Below, one piece after another: positions 1 to 7,727 of a stretch of DNA of 64,000 nucleotides; the stretch's first letter is position 1; every line of letters begins with the position of its first letter. The stretch comes from Pseudomonas aestuarii (lineage in GTDB: Bacteria; Pseudomonadota; Gammaproteobacteria; Pseudomonadales; Pseudomonadaceae). Below the pieces are notes generated by a model. The model ran no database searches. It saw nothing but the letters and a program-made list of their open reading frames with translations, and was not told where the DNA came from. The DNA lies in contig NZ_JAQJZJ010000013.1 in the NCBI RefSeq assembly GCF_027988105.1, forward strand, positions 1 to 64,000, in the 5' to 3' direction. The translations under genes were made by a program, and so were the position numbers.

Positions 1-803
1 TTCTTTAAGGCCTGGATAGTTGTACGGTGATCTTGTGGAAAATAGTAGGAAATAGGTCTGAGGTGTCTGACGCGCCATCTTGGCCAAGATCGCTTTCCGC
101 TGAGCGCCGTCGAAGGACGTGGATCATCGTATTCTATCTGTATCGAAGCGTTGCTCACGGTATCAATATACTCGGTATAGCTAGGTTGGCGATCAGTAAC
201 ATCAGAAATATTGAAGTGCAGGCGAGCAGCACAAAGTGCATTTTTCATGGGTACAACTGGAATCGACCGTGATGCACCCACACCAAAACGCTGATCTACG
301 GTGCAGTGAATGAACTGCTGTACGTTGGTGACTCTGTCGTATGCGGTAAGTCGGCCAGCATTTTTACGTAGCGCATTGCTTAGGTTACCAATCTGGTCAG
401 CAAGTATGTTATCAGGTTCTATTTTGCATACTTTGTACAAAACACCTTCTAATAACCTATCGATACACTCACTGCTTTTAAGAATGGCGGCGTAATATCC
501 TGGCAACTTTTCTTTGCTCATGTATCGTACAACTGCTGATTGCAAGCTGTCATGATAAACTTTATTAATCAATGCCAGTTTGATTTCCCTGTTGCTGTTG
601 AGGCCCGCGACAAGCTTCGCTGCAGCTTTGAACTTCTCTGAGTTTTCAATCTTTTTCTTTCGCTCATCTGATTCATGTGCATGATCCAAATCGCACTCCC
701 ATTGACCACAGTGGCATTGGCTCCCGCCAGTTAGAAGACGTCCAACTCCTGCAGCCCGCTCCAGCGGCGTTAGGCAGTTATCATCCCAGCTATCTGAGCT
801 CAA
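1..803 (-). CDS. Unrecognised protein, N-terminal part (runs off the left edge)
   Basis: An open frame without stops runs leftward from a TTG at 801-803 to the first base of the window, at least 267 codons. The start is chosen because an AAGGAGG ribosome site lies just upstream (complement of about 812-818) at good spacing, and no ATG in frame fits better. The protein begins with a Cys/His-containing patch (CHCGQWEC, near residues 33-40), then a charged helical stretch rich in Lys and Glu, then a region with many aromatic and basic residues. I do not recognise a family. Codon use is more AT-rich than the neighbouring island genes, which suggests separate acquisition. The C-terminus is outside the window, so length and function cannot be judged. 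The short rightward frames over it are shadows. Confidence 0.6.
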   Translation of the reverse strand, partial: MSSDSWDDNCLTPLERAAGVGRLLTGGSQCHCGQWECDLDHAHESDERKKKIENSEKFKAAAKLVAGLNSNREIKLALINKVYHDSLQSAVVRYMSKEKLPGYYAAILKSSECIDRLLEGVLYKVCKIEPDNILADQIGNLSNALRKNAGRLTAYDRVTNVQQFIHCTVDQRFGVGASRSIPVVPMKNALCAARLHFNISDVTDRQPSYTEYIDTVSNASIQIEYDDPRPSTALSGKRSWPRWRVRHLRPISYYFPQDHRTTIQALK

Positions 804-1475
804 CCTTTACCCTCCTTAGAATATATCGCTGCGTAATTTTGCATAATCTCACGGCCACTGAATCAGGTAAACCCAATACAGCCGGTAAGTTGGCCCTGAA
901 TATGTAGGCCGTGATCGGCTATTCTGGGCCGGTGGTGGTAAGTCGTGACAGCTACCTGCCAACCGTTACCAGTATCGGTGAGGGTAGGACGGACTATCTA
1001 TATTGGGTCGATTTCAGTTGGTTCCGGCAGGCAGCTATTGGCCGACTGCTGCCAGTCACTAACGGCGGAAGCCGCCCCGTAGCGGACGGTGGTCACCGGC
1101 AAAAATCGGCCAATTGCGCGCAAAACACAGACCTCGCACCTCCATTTCGACCTGATGCACCTCACGGGAGTTTGAGTCGGGCCCTGGCAACTCAAATTCA
1201 GCCTGACTACGCATAAACCCTCAGCCAGTTTGCAGTCCGGCAATGCTTGAGCTACGCCCTCTCGCGCGACCCGCTGTAGAAGGCCGCAACTTTTAACCTT
1301 AATTTACAACAACTTAGTTCGAGATAAAGACGTGGAACGCTCATCGGCTAGCGACGGCCGGGCCGCCTGTTTGGTATCTCATTCAAAATAAATTCAAACC
1401 TATATCACTCGAATGAACGCTCAGCGATGAGTGGATCGTTAAGCACTTACGCGTGAAATAGAGAGGAATTTGCAT
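804..1475. other. Intergenic region without a convincing gene
   Basis: About 670 bases separate the divergent genes on either side. Short frames exist on both strands but none has a good ribosome site or protein-like composition. The segment 1040-1115 contains small inverted repeats (GGCCGA and TCGGCC near its ends, GCGGAAGCCGC inside), of the kind seen in Pseudomonas intergenic DNA. The stretch 1290-1460 is AT-rich and probably carries the promoter of the gene at 1476, but I cannot assign boxes with confidence. Confidence 0.4.
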
Positions 1476-1805
1476 ATGTATACCCCATGCCCTTGCTGCA
1501 ACTCAGGACGTGTCATAACGAAAAATATCGGCCGAACAACCGGGGGCGTCATCGGCTCTGTTGGTGGAGCCGCTAGTGGAGCTGCTGGTGCTTTGTCAGG
1601 TGCAGAAATCGGAGGGGCTCTGGGTGTTGTGGGCGGCCCCGTGGGCATAGCCCTCGGGGGTATTGCCGGCGCGATTCTTGGCGGGCTGTTTGGCGGTGCA
1701 GCGGGAGGTTTGGCCGGAGCAACAATTGGCGAGCAACTCGATGAGCGCGTACTGAACAACTACGAATGCTTGGAATGCGGACACACGTACAGCGTTAACA
1801 GCTGA
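1476..1805 (+). CDS. Glycine-zipper protein with split zinc-ribbon ends
   Basis: A 109-residue protein starting at the ATG at 1476, with GAGAGGAA seven bases upstream. The TTG two codons earlier is a poorer choice. The N-terminus holds a CPCC knuckle and the C-terminus a CLECGH knuckle. Between them lies a 70-residue segment almost entirely Gly, Ala and small aliphatic residues with repeating GxxxG patterns, typical of glycine-zipper membrane proteins. The two cysteine pairs could together form one zinc ribbon, with the hydrophobic hairpin looping through a membrane. No signal peptide is evident. The function is unknown; the DUF932 gene follows 70 bases downstream on the same strand, so the two may be cotranscribed. 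Confidence 0.7.
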   Translation: MYTPCPCCNSGRVITKNIGRTTGGVIGSVGGAASGAAGALSGAEIGGALGVVGGPVGIALGGIAGAILGGLFGGAAGGLAGATIGEQLDERVLNNYECLECGHTYSVNS

Positions 1806-1875
1806 TCCAGCTAACCCATCCAGCATCGGCCCCCACGATGCTGCGCTCTTCCCCCTTGAGCAGGAGCAACTCTTC

Positions 1876-2844
1876 ATGGCCCATCTCGTCGAACAAATGG
1901 CTTACGTTGGCGCAGCACCCTGGCATGGCCTGGGCAGTCGCCTTTCACCCAAACAACCGCTGGAAGTCTGGCAACGTGAAGCCGGTATGAACTGGCAGAT
2001 CCAACACAGCCCGGTGCACTTCAAAGCCGACACGGTTGGCAACCTGGGCACCATTCACTCCTTCCCGGAACAGAAGGTGCTGTTCCGCTCGGACACCAAG
2101 GCACCGCTGTCGGTAGTCTCCAGCCGCTACCAGATCGTGCAACCCGGCGAGGTGCTGGAGTTCTACCGCGATCTCACCGAAGTCTCCGGCTATGAGCTGG
2201 AAACAGCCGGCGTACTCAAGGGCGGCCGCAAGTTTTGGGCCTTGGCCCGTACAGGTCAATCGACCGCATTGAAGGGTAACGATCAGGTCAACGGCTACCT
2301 CCTGTTGGCGACATCCTGTGACGGCACCCTGGCCACTACCGCCACCCCAACCACCGTTCGCGTTGTCTGCAACAACACCCTGACCATCGCCCTGGATGGC
2401 ACCACCCGAGCGATCAAGGTGCCGCATAACACCCGCTTCGATCCCAATGCGGTGAAGAAGCAACTCGGCATCGCCGTCTCGCAATGGGACGAGTTTATGT
2501 TCCGCATGCGTGCGCTGGCCGACCGCAAGGTGCAATGGCACGAGGCCATGGGCTACTTCATGAACGTGTTGTGCGAAGTCAGCCCGAACAGCCAGTTGCC
2601 GGAGGTACTGCCCAATGAACGGGCGCTGCGCAAGGTGCAGGCGCTGTACGAAGGGCAAGGTCGCGGAGCCACTCTGGAATCGGCCCGCGGTACCGCCTGG
2701 GGGCTGCTCAATGCCGTGACCGAGTACGTCGATCATGAACGTCGGGCGCGCAGCAACGAGTACCGCATAGACTCGGCCTGGTTTGGCCAGGGTGCGCAGA
2801 TCAAACAACGTGCGCTGGATGCCGCCCTGCAACTCGCAGCCTAA
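1876..2844 (+). CDS. DUF932 domain protein (phage/plasmid-like family)
   Basis: A 322-residue protein starting at ATG 1876, with CAGGAG at a suitable distance upstream. It shows the hallmarks of the DUF932 family common on plasmids, ICEs and phages: an N-terminal region around PWHGLG, a central VVCNNTL motif and a C-terminal Trp/Gly-rich segment with GTAWGLLNAVTEY. The length is normal for the family and no frameshift is seen. The biochemical role of DUF932 is not established. Its constant association with YqaJ- and RadC-type genes, as here, suggests a task in element DNA metabolism or anti-host functions. A hairpin terminator follows it directly, so this gene and the YqaJ-like gene may be separate transcripts or partly attenuated. 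Confidence 0.85.
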   Translation: MAHLVEQMAYVGAAPWHGLGSRLSPKQPLEVWQREAGMNWQIQHSPVHFKADTVGNLGTIHSFPEQKVLFRSDTKAPLSVVSSRYQIVQPGEVLEFYRDLTEVSGYELETAGVLKGGRKFWALARTGQSTALKGNDQVNGYLLLATSCDGTLATTATPTTVRVVCNNTLTIALDGTTRAIKVPHNTRFDPNAVKKQLGIAVSQWDEFMFRMRALADRKVQWHEAMGYFMNVLCEVSPNSQLPEVLPNERALRKVQALYEGQGRGATLESARGTAWGLLNAVTEYVDHERRARSNEYRIDSAWFGQGAQIKQRALDAALQLAA

Positions 2845-2867
2845 CTCCTTACTTCCTCACACCCAAT

Positions 2868-2903
2868 AACGCCCGGTCAGCCTTGTGCTGCTCGGGCGTT
2901 TTT
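2868..2903 (+). terminator. Hairpin terminator after the DUF932 gene
   Basis: The arms AACGCCCG (2868-2875) and CGGGCGTT (2893-2900) pair perfectly and are followed by TTT, a short factor-independent terminator. It lies only 20 bases before the next start codon, so it may act as an attenuator rather than a full stop. Confidence 0.7.
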
Positions 2904-2923
2904 ATGCCCGCAAGGTGACCGTT

Positions 2924-3928
2924 ATGAAAGCCAAGAACCTGAATAGCAGCACCGTAAAACCTCGCCCGGCCCTGCGCCTGGTCAACACCAAGGAACTGCC
3001 GCGTGAAGACTGGCTGGCCGTGCGTAAGCAAGGCATTGGCAGTTCCGACGCAGCAGCGGCCGTCGGCCTCAATCCCTACAAGTCGCAACTGGAGCTGTGG
3101 CTGGAGAAAACCGGCCGCGATACCACGCTGCCCAAGCTTGACCCACACGACGAGGAAAGCCCGGCGTACTGGGGCAACATCCTCGAACCTATCGTTGCCT
3201 GGCATTACAGCAAGCGCACCAGCAACCGCGTGCGGCGCATCAACGCCGTGCTGCAGCACCCTGACCCTGAGTTGTCCTGGATGCTCGCCAACATCGACCG
3301 GGAGGTGATCGGTGCGGACGATGTGCAGATCCTCGAATGCAAGACCGCCGGCATAAACGGTGCACGCCTCTGGAAGGAAGGCGTGCCCGAGTATGTGCAA
3401 TTGCAGGTCATGCACCAGCTGGCGGTTACCGGTAAGCAGGCGGCCGATGTGGCGGTACTGCTCGGTGGCCAGCACCTGGAGATCCATCGCATCGAACGGG
3501 ACGAGCAGATGATTGCGCGCCTGATCGACCTGGAGCGCAAATTCTGGGCGTGCGTGGTAACCGACACTCCGCCGGCTGCCGATGGTTCAGCGTCAGCAGA
3601 CGCCGCCCTGCGCTGCCTCTATCCCGAGGATAACGGTCAGGTGATGGACTTCAGCGCCAATCCAGCGCTGTCGATTGCCTACGTGGAGCTCAAAACAGTA
3701 CGCAAGAACATTGCCCAGCAAGAACAGCGCGAAGCCCAACTCAAGCAAACCCTGCAACAGGCCATGGGCGAGGCCACCCGAGCGGAGTTCTCCAGCGGCT
3801 ACATCAGCTGGAAGAAGTCCAAGGACAGCGTCGGGCTGGATGTGGAGCGCATGCTCAAGGACAAACCCTACCTGCAAGCTCGCTACAGCAAGGTCAAGGA
3901 CGGCAGTCGCCGCTTCCTGATCGCCTGA
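2924..3928 (+). CDS. YqaJ-type recombinase/exonuclease family protein
   Basis: A 334-residue protein. I start it at ATG 2924, which has AAGGTGA upstream, rather than at the in-frame alternative 39 bases earlier, which lies inside the terminator hairpin. The N-terminal domain carries the YqaJ/lambda-exonuclease-type pattern: GIGSSDAAAAVGLNPY near residue 40, an ESPAYWGNILEPIVA segment with conserved Glu, then a beta-strand pair ending in ILECKTA (the E-x-K metal-binding site) and VQLQVMHQLAVTG. The C-terminal third is helical with a coiled-coil region. The family processes double-stranded DNA ends, usually with a partner annealing protein. No obvious RecT/Bet partner is adjacent; the next gene is a cysteine-rich protein of uncertain role. 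Confidence 0.82.
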   Translation: MKAKNLNSSTVKPRPALRLVNTKELPREDWLAVRKQGIGSSDAAAAVGLNPYKSQLELWLEKTGRDTTLPKLDPHDEESPAYWGNILEPIVAWHYSKRTSNRVRRINAVLQHPDPELSWMLANIDREVIGADDVQILECKTAGINGARLWKEGVPEYVQLQVMHQLAVTGKQAADVAVLLGGQHLEIHRIERDEQMIARLIDLERKFWACVVTDTPPAADGSASADAALRCLYPEDNGQVMDFSANPALSIAYVELKTVRKNIAQQEQREAQLKQTLQQAMGEATRAEFSSGYISWKKSKDSVGLDVERMLKDKPYLQARYSKVKDGSRRFLIA

Positions 3929-3946
3929 ATCCAGCCATCCACTCTC

Positions 3947-3986
3947 AAGCCACCCGGTTAGCTCGCTGACCCGGTGGCTTTTGTTT
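3947..3986 (+). terminator. Hairpin terminator after the YqaJ-like gene
   Basis: The arms AAGCCACCCGG (from 3947) and CCGGTGGCTT (3971-3980) pair with one bulged C and are followed by TTGTTT. It is 20 bases before the next gene, the same arrangement as the hairpin in front of the YqaJ-like gene. Confidence 0.7.
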
Positions 3987-4008
3987 ATTCAGATAAAGGA
4001 AAACCACC

Positions 4009-4935
4009 ATGCTCAAAGGTCTGGCTATCACCCCGCCGGTGCTCGGGCGTATCTCCATCGGCAAGGTCGTCGAGAAAAACGGCAAGCGCCTGCCGGAGAA
4101 GGACGATCAATTCACCATCACCTCGCAAGTCCAAGGCCGGGAAGGCTGGCTGCTGCACCCACTGAACGACGAGCTGCGCCAGACGCAGGAAGACAAGCTG
4201 CGCAGCATCCCGATTCGCTTTCTGTTCAATGAGCCGGATCTCAACTTCCGCGCCGACTACACCCTGTTCGATCGCAACACGGGGCGTCCGGTGTGCGTCG
4301 GCAACGGAGAAACCTGCAAACGGCAATGTGAGGATGGGGTCAAGTCCATGCCCTGCCCCTCGCCGGATGCCTGTCCGCTGGCCAAGGGTGGCGCCTGCAA
4401 GCCTTACGGGCGACTGAACGTGGTGATCGGCGACGATGACCCACTCGGCAGCTTCGTGTTCCGCACCACTGGCTTCAACAGCATCCGCACCCTGGCGGCG
4501 CGCCTGCAGTACTTCCAAGCCATCTCCGGTAATCGGCTGGCGTGCTTACCCCTGGAGATGCGTCTGCGCGGTAAGTCCACCCGGCAGAGCCACGGCACGC
4601 CGATCTTCTACGTCGACATCACGGTCCGTGGTGGCCTTTCGCTGGAGGCAGCGCTGCTCGATGCACAGCAAACCGATGAAGTCCGTCGCAACGCGGGCTT
4701 CGATCAAGAAGCACTGGATCGTGCTGCGCGGCAGGGCTTCAACAACGGGGCATTCGAAGACAGCGAGGAAGATACCAGCGCCATCGTTGAAGAGTTCTTC
4801 TCCGCTCCTGGAGAGGAAACCCGTACCACCGCACCCACCACCAAACCTTCAGCCTCGGCCCAACCTTCACTCGCGGAAAAGCTGGAATCCAAAGCCCTGC
4901 AGAACAGCAGCGGGCAACCTGACCGCACCCACTAA
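4009..4935 (+). CDS. Cysteine-rich island protein (often annotated hydrolase or metal-binding protein)
   Basis: A 308-residue protein starting at ATG 4009, with AAAGGA upstream. The N-terminal part has a beta-rich pattern starting GRISIGKVVEKNGKRLPEKD. Residues about 100-130 carry six cysteines (CVGNGETCKRQC, then CPSPDACPL and AC), which probably bind zinc or an iron-sulfur cluster. The C-terminal 70 residues are polar and probably disordered. It belongs to a family usually found next to DUF932, YqaJ and RadC genes in Pseudomonas elements. The N-terminal pattern recalls recombination directionality factors of the phiC31 Gp3 type; this is a resemblance I cannot verify without a profile search. 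It is probably cotranscribed with the RadC-like gene 47 bases downstream. Confidence 0.65.
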   Translation: MLKGLAITPPVLGRISIGKVVEKNGKRLPEKDDQFTITSQVQGREGWLLHPLNDELRQTQEDKLRSIPIRFLFNEPDLNFRADYTLFDRNTGRPVCVGNGETCKRQCEDGVKSMPCPSPDACPLAKGGACKPYGRLNVVIGDDDPLGSFVFRTTGFNSIRTLAARLQYFQAISGNRLACLPLEMRLRGKSTRQSHGTPIFYVDITVRGGLSLEAALLDAQQTDEVRRNAGFDQEALDRAARQGFNNGAFEDSEEDTSAIVEEFFSAPGEETRTTAPTTKPSASAQPSLAEKLESKALQNSSGQPDRTH

Positions 4936-4982
4936 CCATGCGCCCACCTTCACCCAATGCCTTCAACCTCAGGAGAGTACTG

Positions 4983-5480
4983 ATGAAATATCACAAGCTC
5001 AGGGCCGGTGAAGCGACCGGCACCTATGTCATGGAGTCGCCGGTTACGGAAGCCGACATCCTTCGCATGGCCCAGCAGTTCGCCAGCAAGCGATTGGCCA
5101 AAGGCCGGCTGCTGGCCGATCCGCAACACGTATTCAGCCACCTGCAAACACTGCTGCAGCACCACGAACACGAAGTCTTTGCCCTGCTACTGCTCGATAA
5201 CAAGCACCGGGTAATCGGCTTTCGGGAGTTGTTTCGAGGCACCCTGGACGGCGCCAGCGTGTATCCACGGGAGGTCGTCAAGATTGCCCTGGAGCACAAC
5301 GCAGCTGCAGTGATCCTGGTTCACAACCATCCCTCTGGTGATCCGGAACCCAGTAGCGCTGACCGTCACCTGACCACGACACTCAAGGACGCACTCAATA
5401 TGGTCGGCACCAGGACACTGGACCATATCGTCGTCGGCAGCGAGGGCTGCGTGTCGCTAGCTGAACGGGGGTACCTATAA
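4983..5480 (+). CDS. RadC-like JAMM/MPN domain protein, copy 1
   Basis: A 165-residue protein starting at ATG 4983, behind AGGAGAG. An in-frame ATG at 4938 gives an unconserved leader and is rejected. The JAMM metal-binding motif is intact (HNHPSGDPEPS), preceded by GTLDGASVYPREVVK and followed by LDHIVVG. The protein lacks the N-terminal helix-hairpin-helix of full RadC, as is usual for the short RadC homologues on mobile elements. Those are annotated as DNA repair proteins, but their activity is unproven. A paralogue of exactly the same length and about three-quarters identical by eye lies at 12676-13173. This copy ends the rightward set of island genes and faces the convergent Wadjet operon. 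Confidence 0.88.
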   Translation: MKYHKLRAGEATGTYVMESPVTEADILRMAQQFASKRLAKGRLLADPQHVFSHLQTLLQHHEHEVFALLLLDNKHRVIGFRELFRGTLDGASVYPREVVKIALEHNAAAVILVHNHPSGDPEPSSADRHLTTTLKDALNMVGTRTLDHIVVGSEGCVSLAERGYL

Positions 5481-5493
5481 TCCCTAAACTCTC

Positions 5494-5545
5494 ACCTTAC
5501 CGATAGACCGCCTTGGTATCAGCCAAGGCAGTCTATCGGTAAGGT
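5494..5545. repeat. Long inverted repeat downstream of RadC-like copy 1
   Basis: ACCTTACCGATAGAC (from 5494) plus GCCTTGG pair with CCAAGGC plus GTCTATCGGTAAGGT (to 5545), separated by a 6-base loop and one mismatch. The arms of about 23 bp are far longer than needed for a terminator, and only two T residues follow. It may be a bidirectional terminator between the convergent operons, or a recombination or protein-binding site at the cargo boundary. Confidence 0.6.
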
Positions 5546-5601
5546 TTCACCCACTAATTTTTTGCCATGACCCAGCGACCGCATTCAGCTTCGCCTGCAG
5601 A

Positions 5602-5635
5602 CATGGCTACCATCACCAAAAGCCTTGGCAATCGC
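5602..5635 (-). pseudogene. Remnant of a gp2 3' end (copy 1, outer margin of the defence cargo)
   Basis: Read leftward, this stretch encodes AIAKAFGDGSH, matching AATKAFGDGSHGF at the C-terminus of the Gp2-like protein at 34243-34926. At nucleotide level 27 of 34 positions match 34266-34299 and every difference is a transition. There is no surrounding open frame. The same block occurs again at 33821-33874, so three copies lie in the same orientation. Confidence 0.6.
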
Positions 5636-5773
5636 TAGGTGCGAGGCCGGGTATCAGCGTATAGACCAAACGCTTGCACTCGTATGGCAAAGCCCCTACG
5701 TTGGTCCACTCATTTGCGGACCAGCAGTTTGCTAATTTTCTAAAGCGGCGCTTCACAATAGCCCAGCCATAAC

Positions 5774-6337
5774 TCAAGCCACCATCACTACCCCAGGCTC
5801 TGAATTACTGTATTTGAACACGTCGTCAAAGAACGCTAATCCAGCATGAGTCAGCACCAGATTGCCTTTAGCATTCCTGTAGGTGATCCCACGCTGCTCG
5901 AGATTTTTCCTAACTGCAGATGCAAGAACCTCCCCTTTCATGTTGCTGGCAGACATGACGTCTTGCTTGTCTTCTCCCTTCCCGATCTCCTCCATGATCC
6001 CATCAGACACACCAGCTTCACCGTCACGCAGAATATCAAGCTGGTAGCCCAATTCATGCAGTCCACGGGCCAGGATCAGCAGCAGAACCTGGATCTTCCT
6101 GACCACCTCGCTGTACTCCTCATCGCGCTCGACTGAACGAATGTAGATAAAGCCATTGCGCATTACCAACTCAAAGCCGATGTTCAGGTACAAGGGTTTG
6201 TAGCTCTGATCGTAGCTATTGAGAACCTCTTCGAAGAGCGGGTTGGGTTTTACTTCACCATTCTCGTAGGTGTCTCTGTTGATTACCTTCCCCGACATCA
6301 ACTCTTTGTAGATGGCCTGGCTAAGCTGTTGTCTCAC
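5774..6337 (-). CDS. jetB: Wadjet JetB-like (MukE/MksE-type) subunit
   Basis: A 187-residue acidic protein, last gene of a four-gene leftward operon. Size, predicted winged-helix character and position after a kleisin-like gene fit the MukE/MksE role, in which a dimer binds the kleisin and regulates the SMC ring. Segments such as LLLILARGLHELGYQLD and the closing helix fit that fold. It overlaps the upstream gene by 17 bases, implying translational coupling. Wadjet complexes recognise and cleave small circular plasmids by loop extrusion, so this gene would act in plasmid exclusion. Assignment rests on operon context more than on sequence motifs. Confidence 0.68.
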   Translation of the reverse strand: MRQQLSQAIYKELMSGKVINRDTYENGEVKPNPLFEEVLNSYDQSYKPLYLNIGFELVMRNGFIYIRSVERDEEYSEVVRKIQVLLLILARGLHELGYQLDILRDGEAGVSDGIMEEIGKGEDKQDVMSASNMKGEVLASAVRKNLEQRGITYRNAKGNLVLTHAGLAFFDDVFKYSNSEPGVVMVA

Positions 6338-7727
6338 TATCCTGCTCCTCGATCCTCAATTTGTAATAGGTCAGCTTCTGCCTGTCGTCCTCAATGACTC
6401 CTAGCTGAAATCGAGGGATTAGCACGATGTCCTCTCGGTGCTTTAGCCAAGACACGCCTTCTACTAGGTCAGCAATTTCGTAGTCGCTGATTTTCTGGAT
6501 CAGATGTGTGTGAAGCGACGCATGGGCGTCAGGCCCAGCCTGAACAGGCCACTCATCTATCAGCCTCCCAATTAGCTTTCGACGCACATCTGAAGCACGT
6601 CTGGCTTTGAGCACATCCTCTCCAGCCGGCTCAACAGCCGTTGTCGTTACACGGATATTATTGAGCGAATCCAGGCTGCTTCTCAGATGCTCCTGAAGGT
6701 GAAGCCAATGGTCTACGTTGTGCCATTCAATCTTGCTTTCGGCTCTCTGCCTCCTCAAGCCTTTGAAGGTAGAGAAACGTTCAAGCACCTCATGGTCCAT
6801 TGGTATGAGATTGCCCCTAAGCTTTCCGTCATGGAGCTCCCGGCATGCAACCAGCAAGTCGTTGAAAACACTCTCGACCTGATCGTACTCACGGCGCTGA
6901 CGTTCATTCTGGTGAACATAACGCTGCAGGGATTTGCTGATGACCTCCACGTCATAGCGGTACGAACGAATGGACGCCACTGCATAGAGAACCTGTTGGC
7001 CCAACTTTGGCAGCTTGGCATCGCGAAAAATTTCAGATATCCGCAGCAAGGCCGTGAGTGCCGGTAAGCCTTCCTTCAAAGGTTCCCTCTCATTGAGGAA
7101 CTGCAATGTGGGAAGAACATGCCTACCGTAGATTCGGGTGATCGCCTGCAAAGCGCCGCGCGCCTGCTTCACCTCGTCGAGGTTCTCAAGGCTCATCCCT
7201 TCAACGATCTCAGCCAGACGAAGTGTCTGTCCCTGAAGGCTGTCCACGCTTTCCTTGATCTTCCCTTGAGCGTAGCGGATGCGCTCCCGGAGTAGCTTAA
7301 GCTCATCCTCGAACGTGTCGTTCCCCTGCTCAATCACTGTCAAATCGCGAAGCTTTTCAAGACTATCGTTGAAGCTGTCGCACAGCGCCTTAAGATCGGC
7401 GCTACTCAGCTGCCGAAGACGCGATTTATCAAAGTGGCGAAATAACTCGATCAGAAACGGGGCGAAAGCAATGACTCCTCGCTTAGTATCATGGTGCAAT
7501 ATAAGGCTTGCCCGGACGAGGTTACGCACGTCGAAGGCCGCTTCAATTTTTTGCCGATCGGACTTATTGTCTCCCAGCGAATCAAGCAGCTTCATTACCG
7601 TGGATTCGTACAGGCGAGTGGGCACCTCTTCACCAGCCGAGCCTTCATCCATGATGTCGATAAGATCAAGAAAAATATGCTTGTGCTCGATCATGAGCAT
7701 GACCGTTTTGTCTGCTGCAACGATCAT
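6321..7727 (-). CDS. jetA: Wadjet JetA-like (MukF/MksF-type kleisin) subunit
   Basis: A 468-residue, mostly helical protein. The N-terminal 100 residues look like a winged-helix domain (FDVRNLVRASLILHHD region), followed by long charged helices with heptad character (about residues 120-200) and a C-terminal domain. This layout and the length match MukF/MksF kleisins, which close the SMC ring. The start codon overlaps the end of jetC by four bases (ATGA), typical of stoichiometric complex subunits. It lacks any recognisable enzymatic motif. The gene order with the kleisin after the SMC gene is discussed as a finding. I am confident of the family role from context, less so of the exact Wadjet type. 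Confidence 0.7.
   Translation of the reverse strand: MIVAADKTVMLMIEHKHIFLDLIDIMDEGSAGEEVPTRLYESTVMKLLDSLGDNKSDRQKIEAAFDVRNLVRASLILHHDTKRGVIAFAPFLIELFRHFDKSRLRQLSSADLKALCDSFNDSLEKLRDLTVIEQGNDTFEDELKLLRERIRYAQGKIKESVDSLQGQTLRLAEIVEGMSLENLDEVKQARGALQAITRIYGRHVLPTLQFLNEREPLKEGLPALTALLRISEIFRDAKLPKLGQQVLYAVASIRSYRYDVEVISKSLQRYVHQNERQRREYDQVESVFNDLLVACRELHDGKLRGNLIPMDHEVLERFSTFKGLRRQRAESKIEWHNVDHWLHLQEHLRSSLDSLNNIRVTTTAVEPAGEDVLKARRASDVRRKLIGRLIDEWPVQAGPDAHASLHTHLIQKISDYEIADLVEGVSWLKHREDIVLIPRFQLGVIEDDRQKLTYYKLRIEEQDSETTA

Noticed and set aside
911..1243. Overlapping frames of 80-100 codons on both strands
   Set aside because: They have no ribosome site, lie in a region of small inverted repeats and have unprotein-like composition.
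1945..2832. A 295-codon leftward frame opposite the DUF932 gene
   Set aside because: The forward frame has a clear family match and ribosome site; the reverse is a GC-rich shadow.
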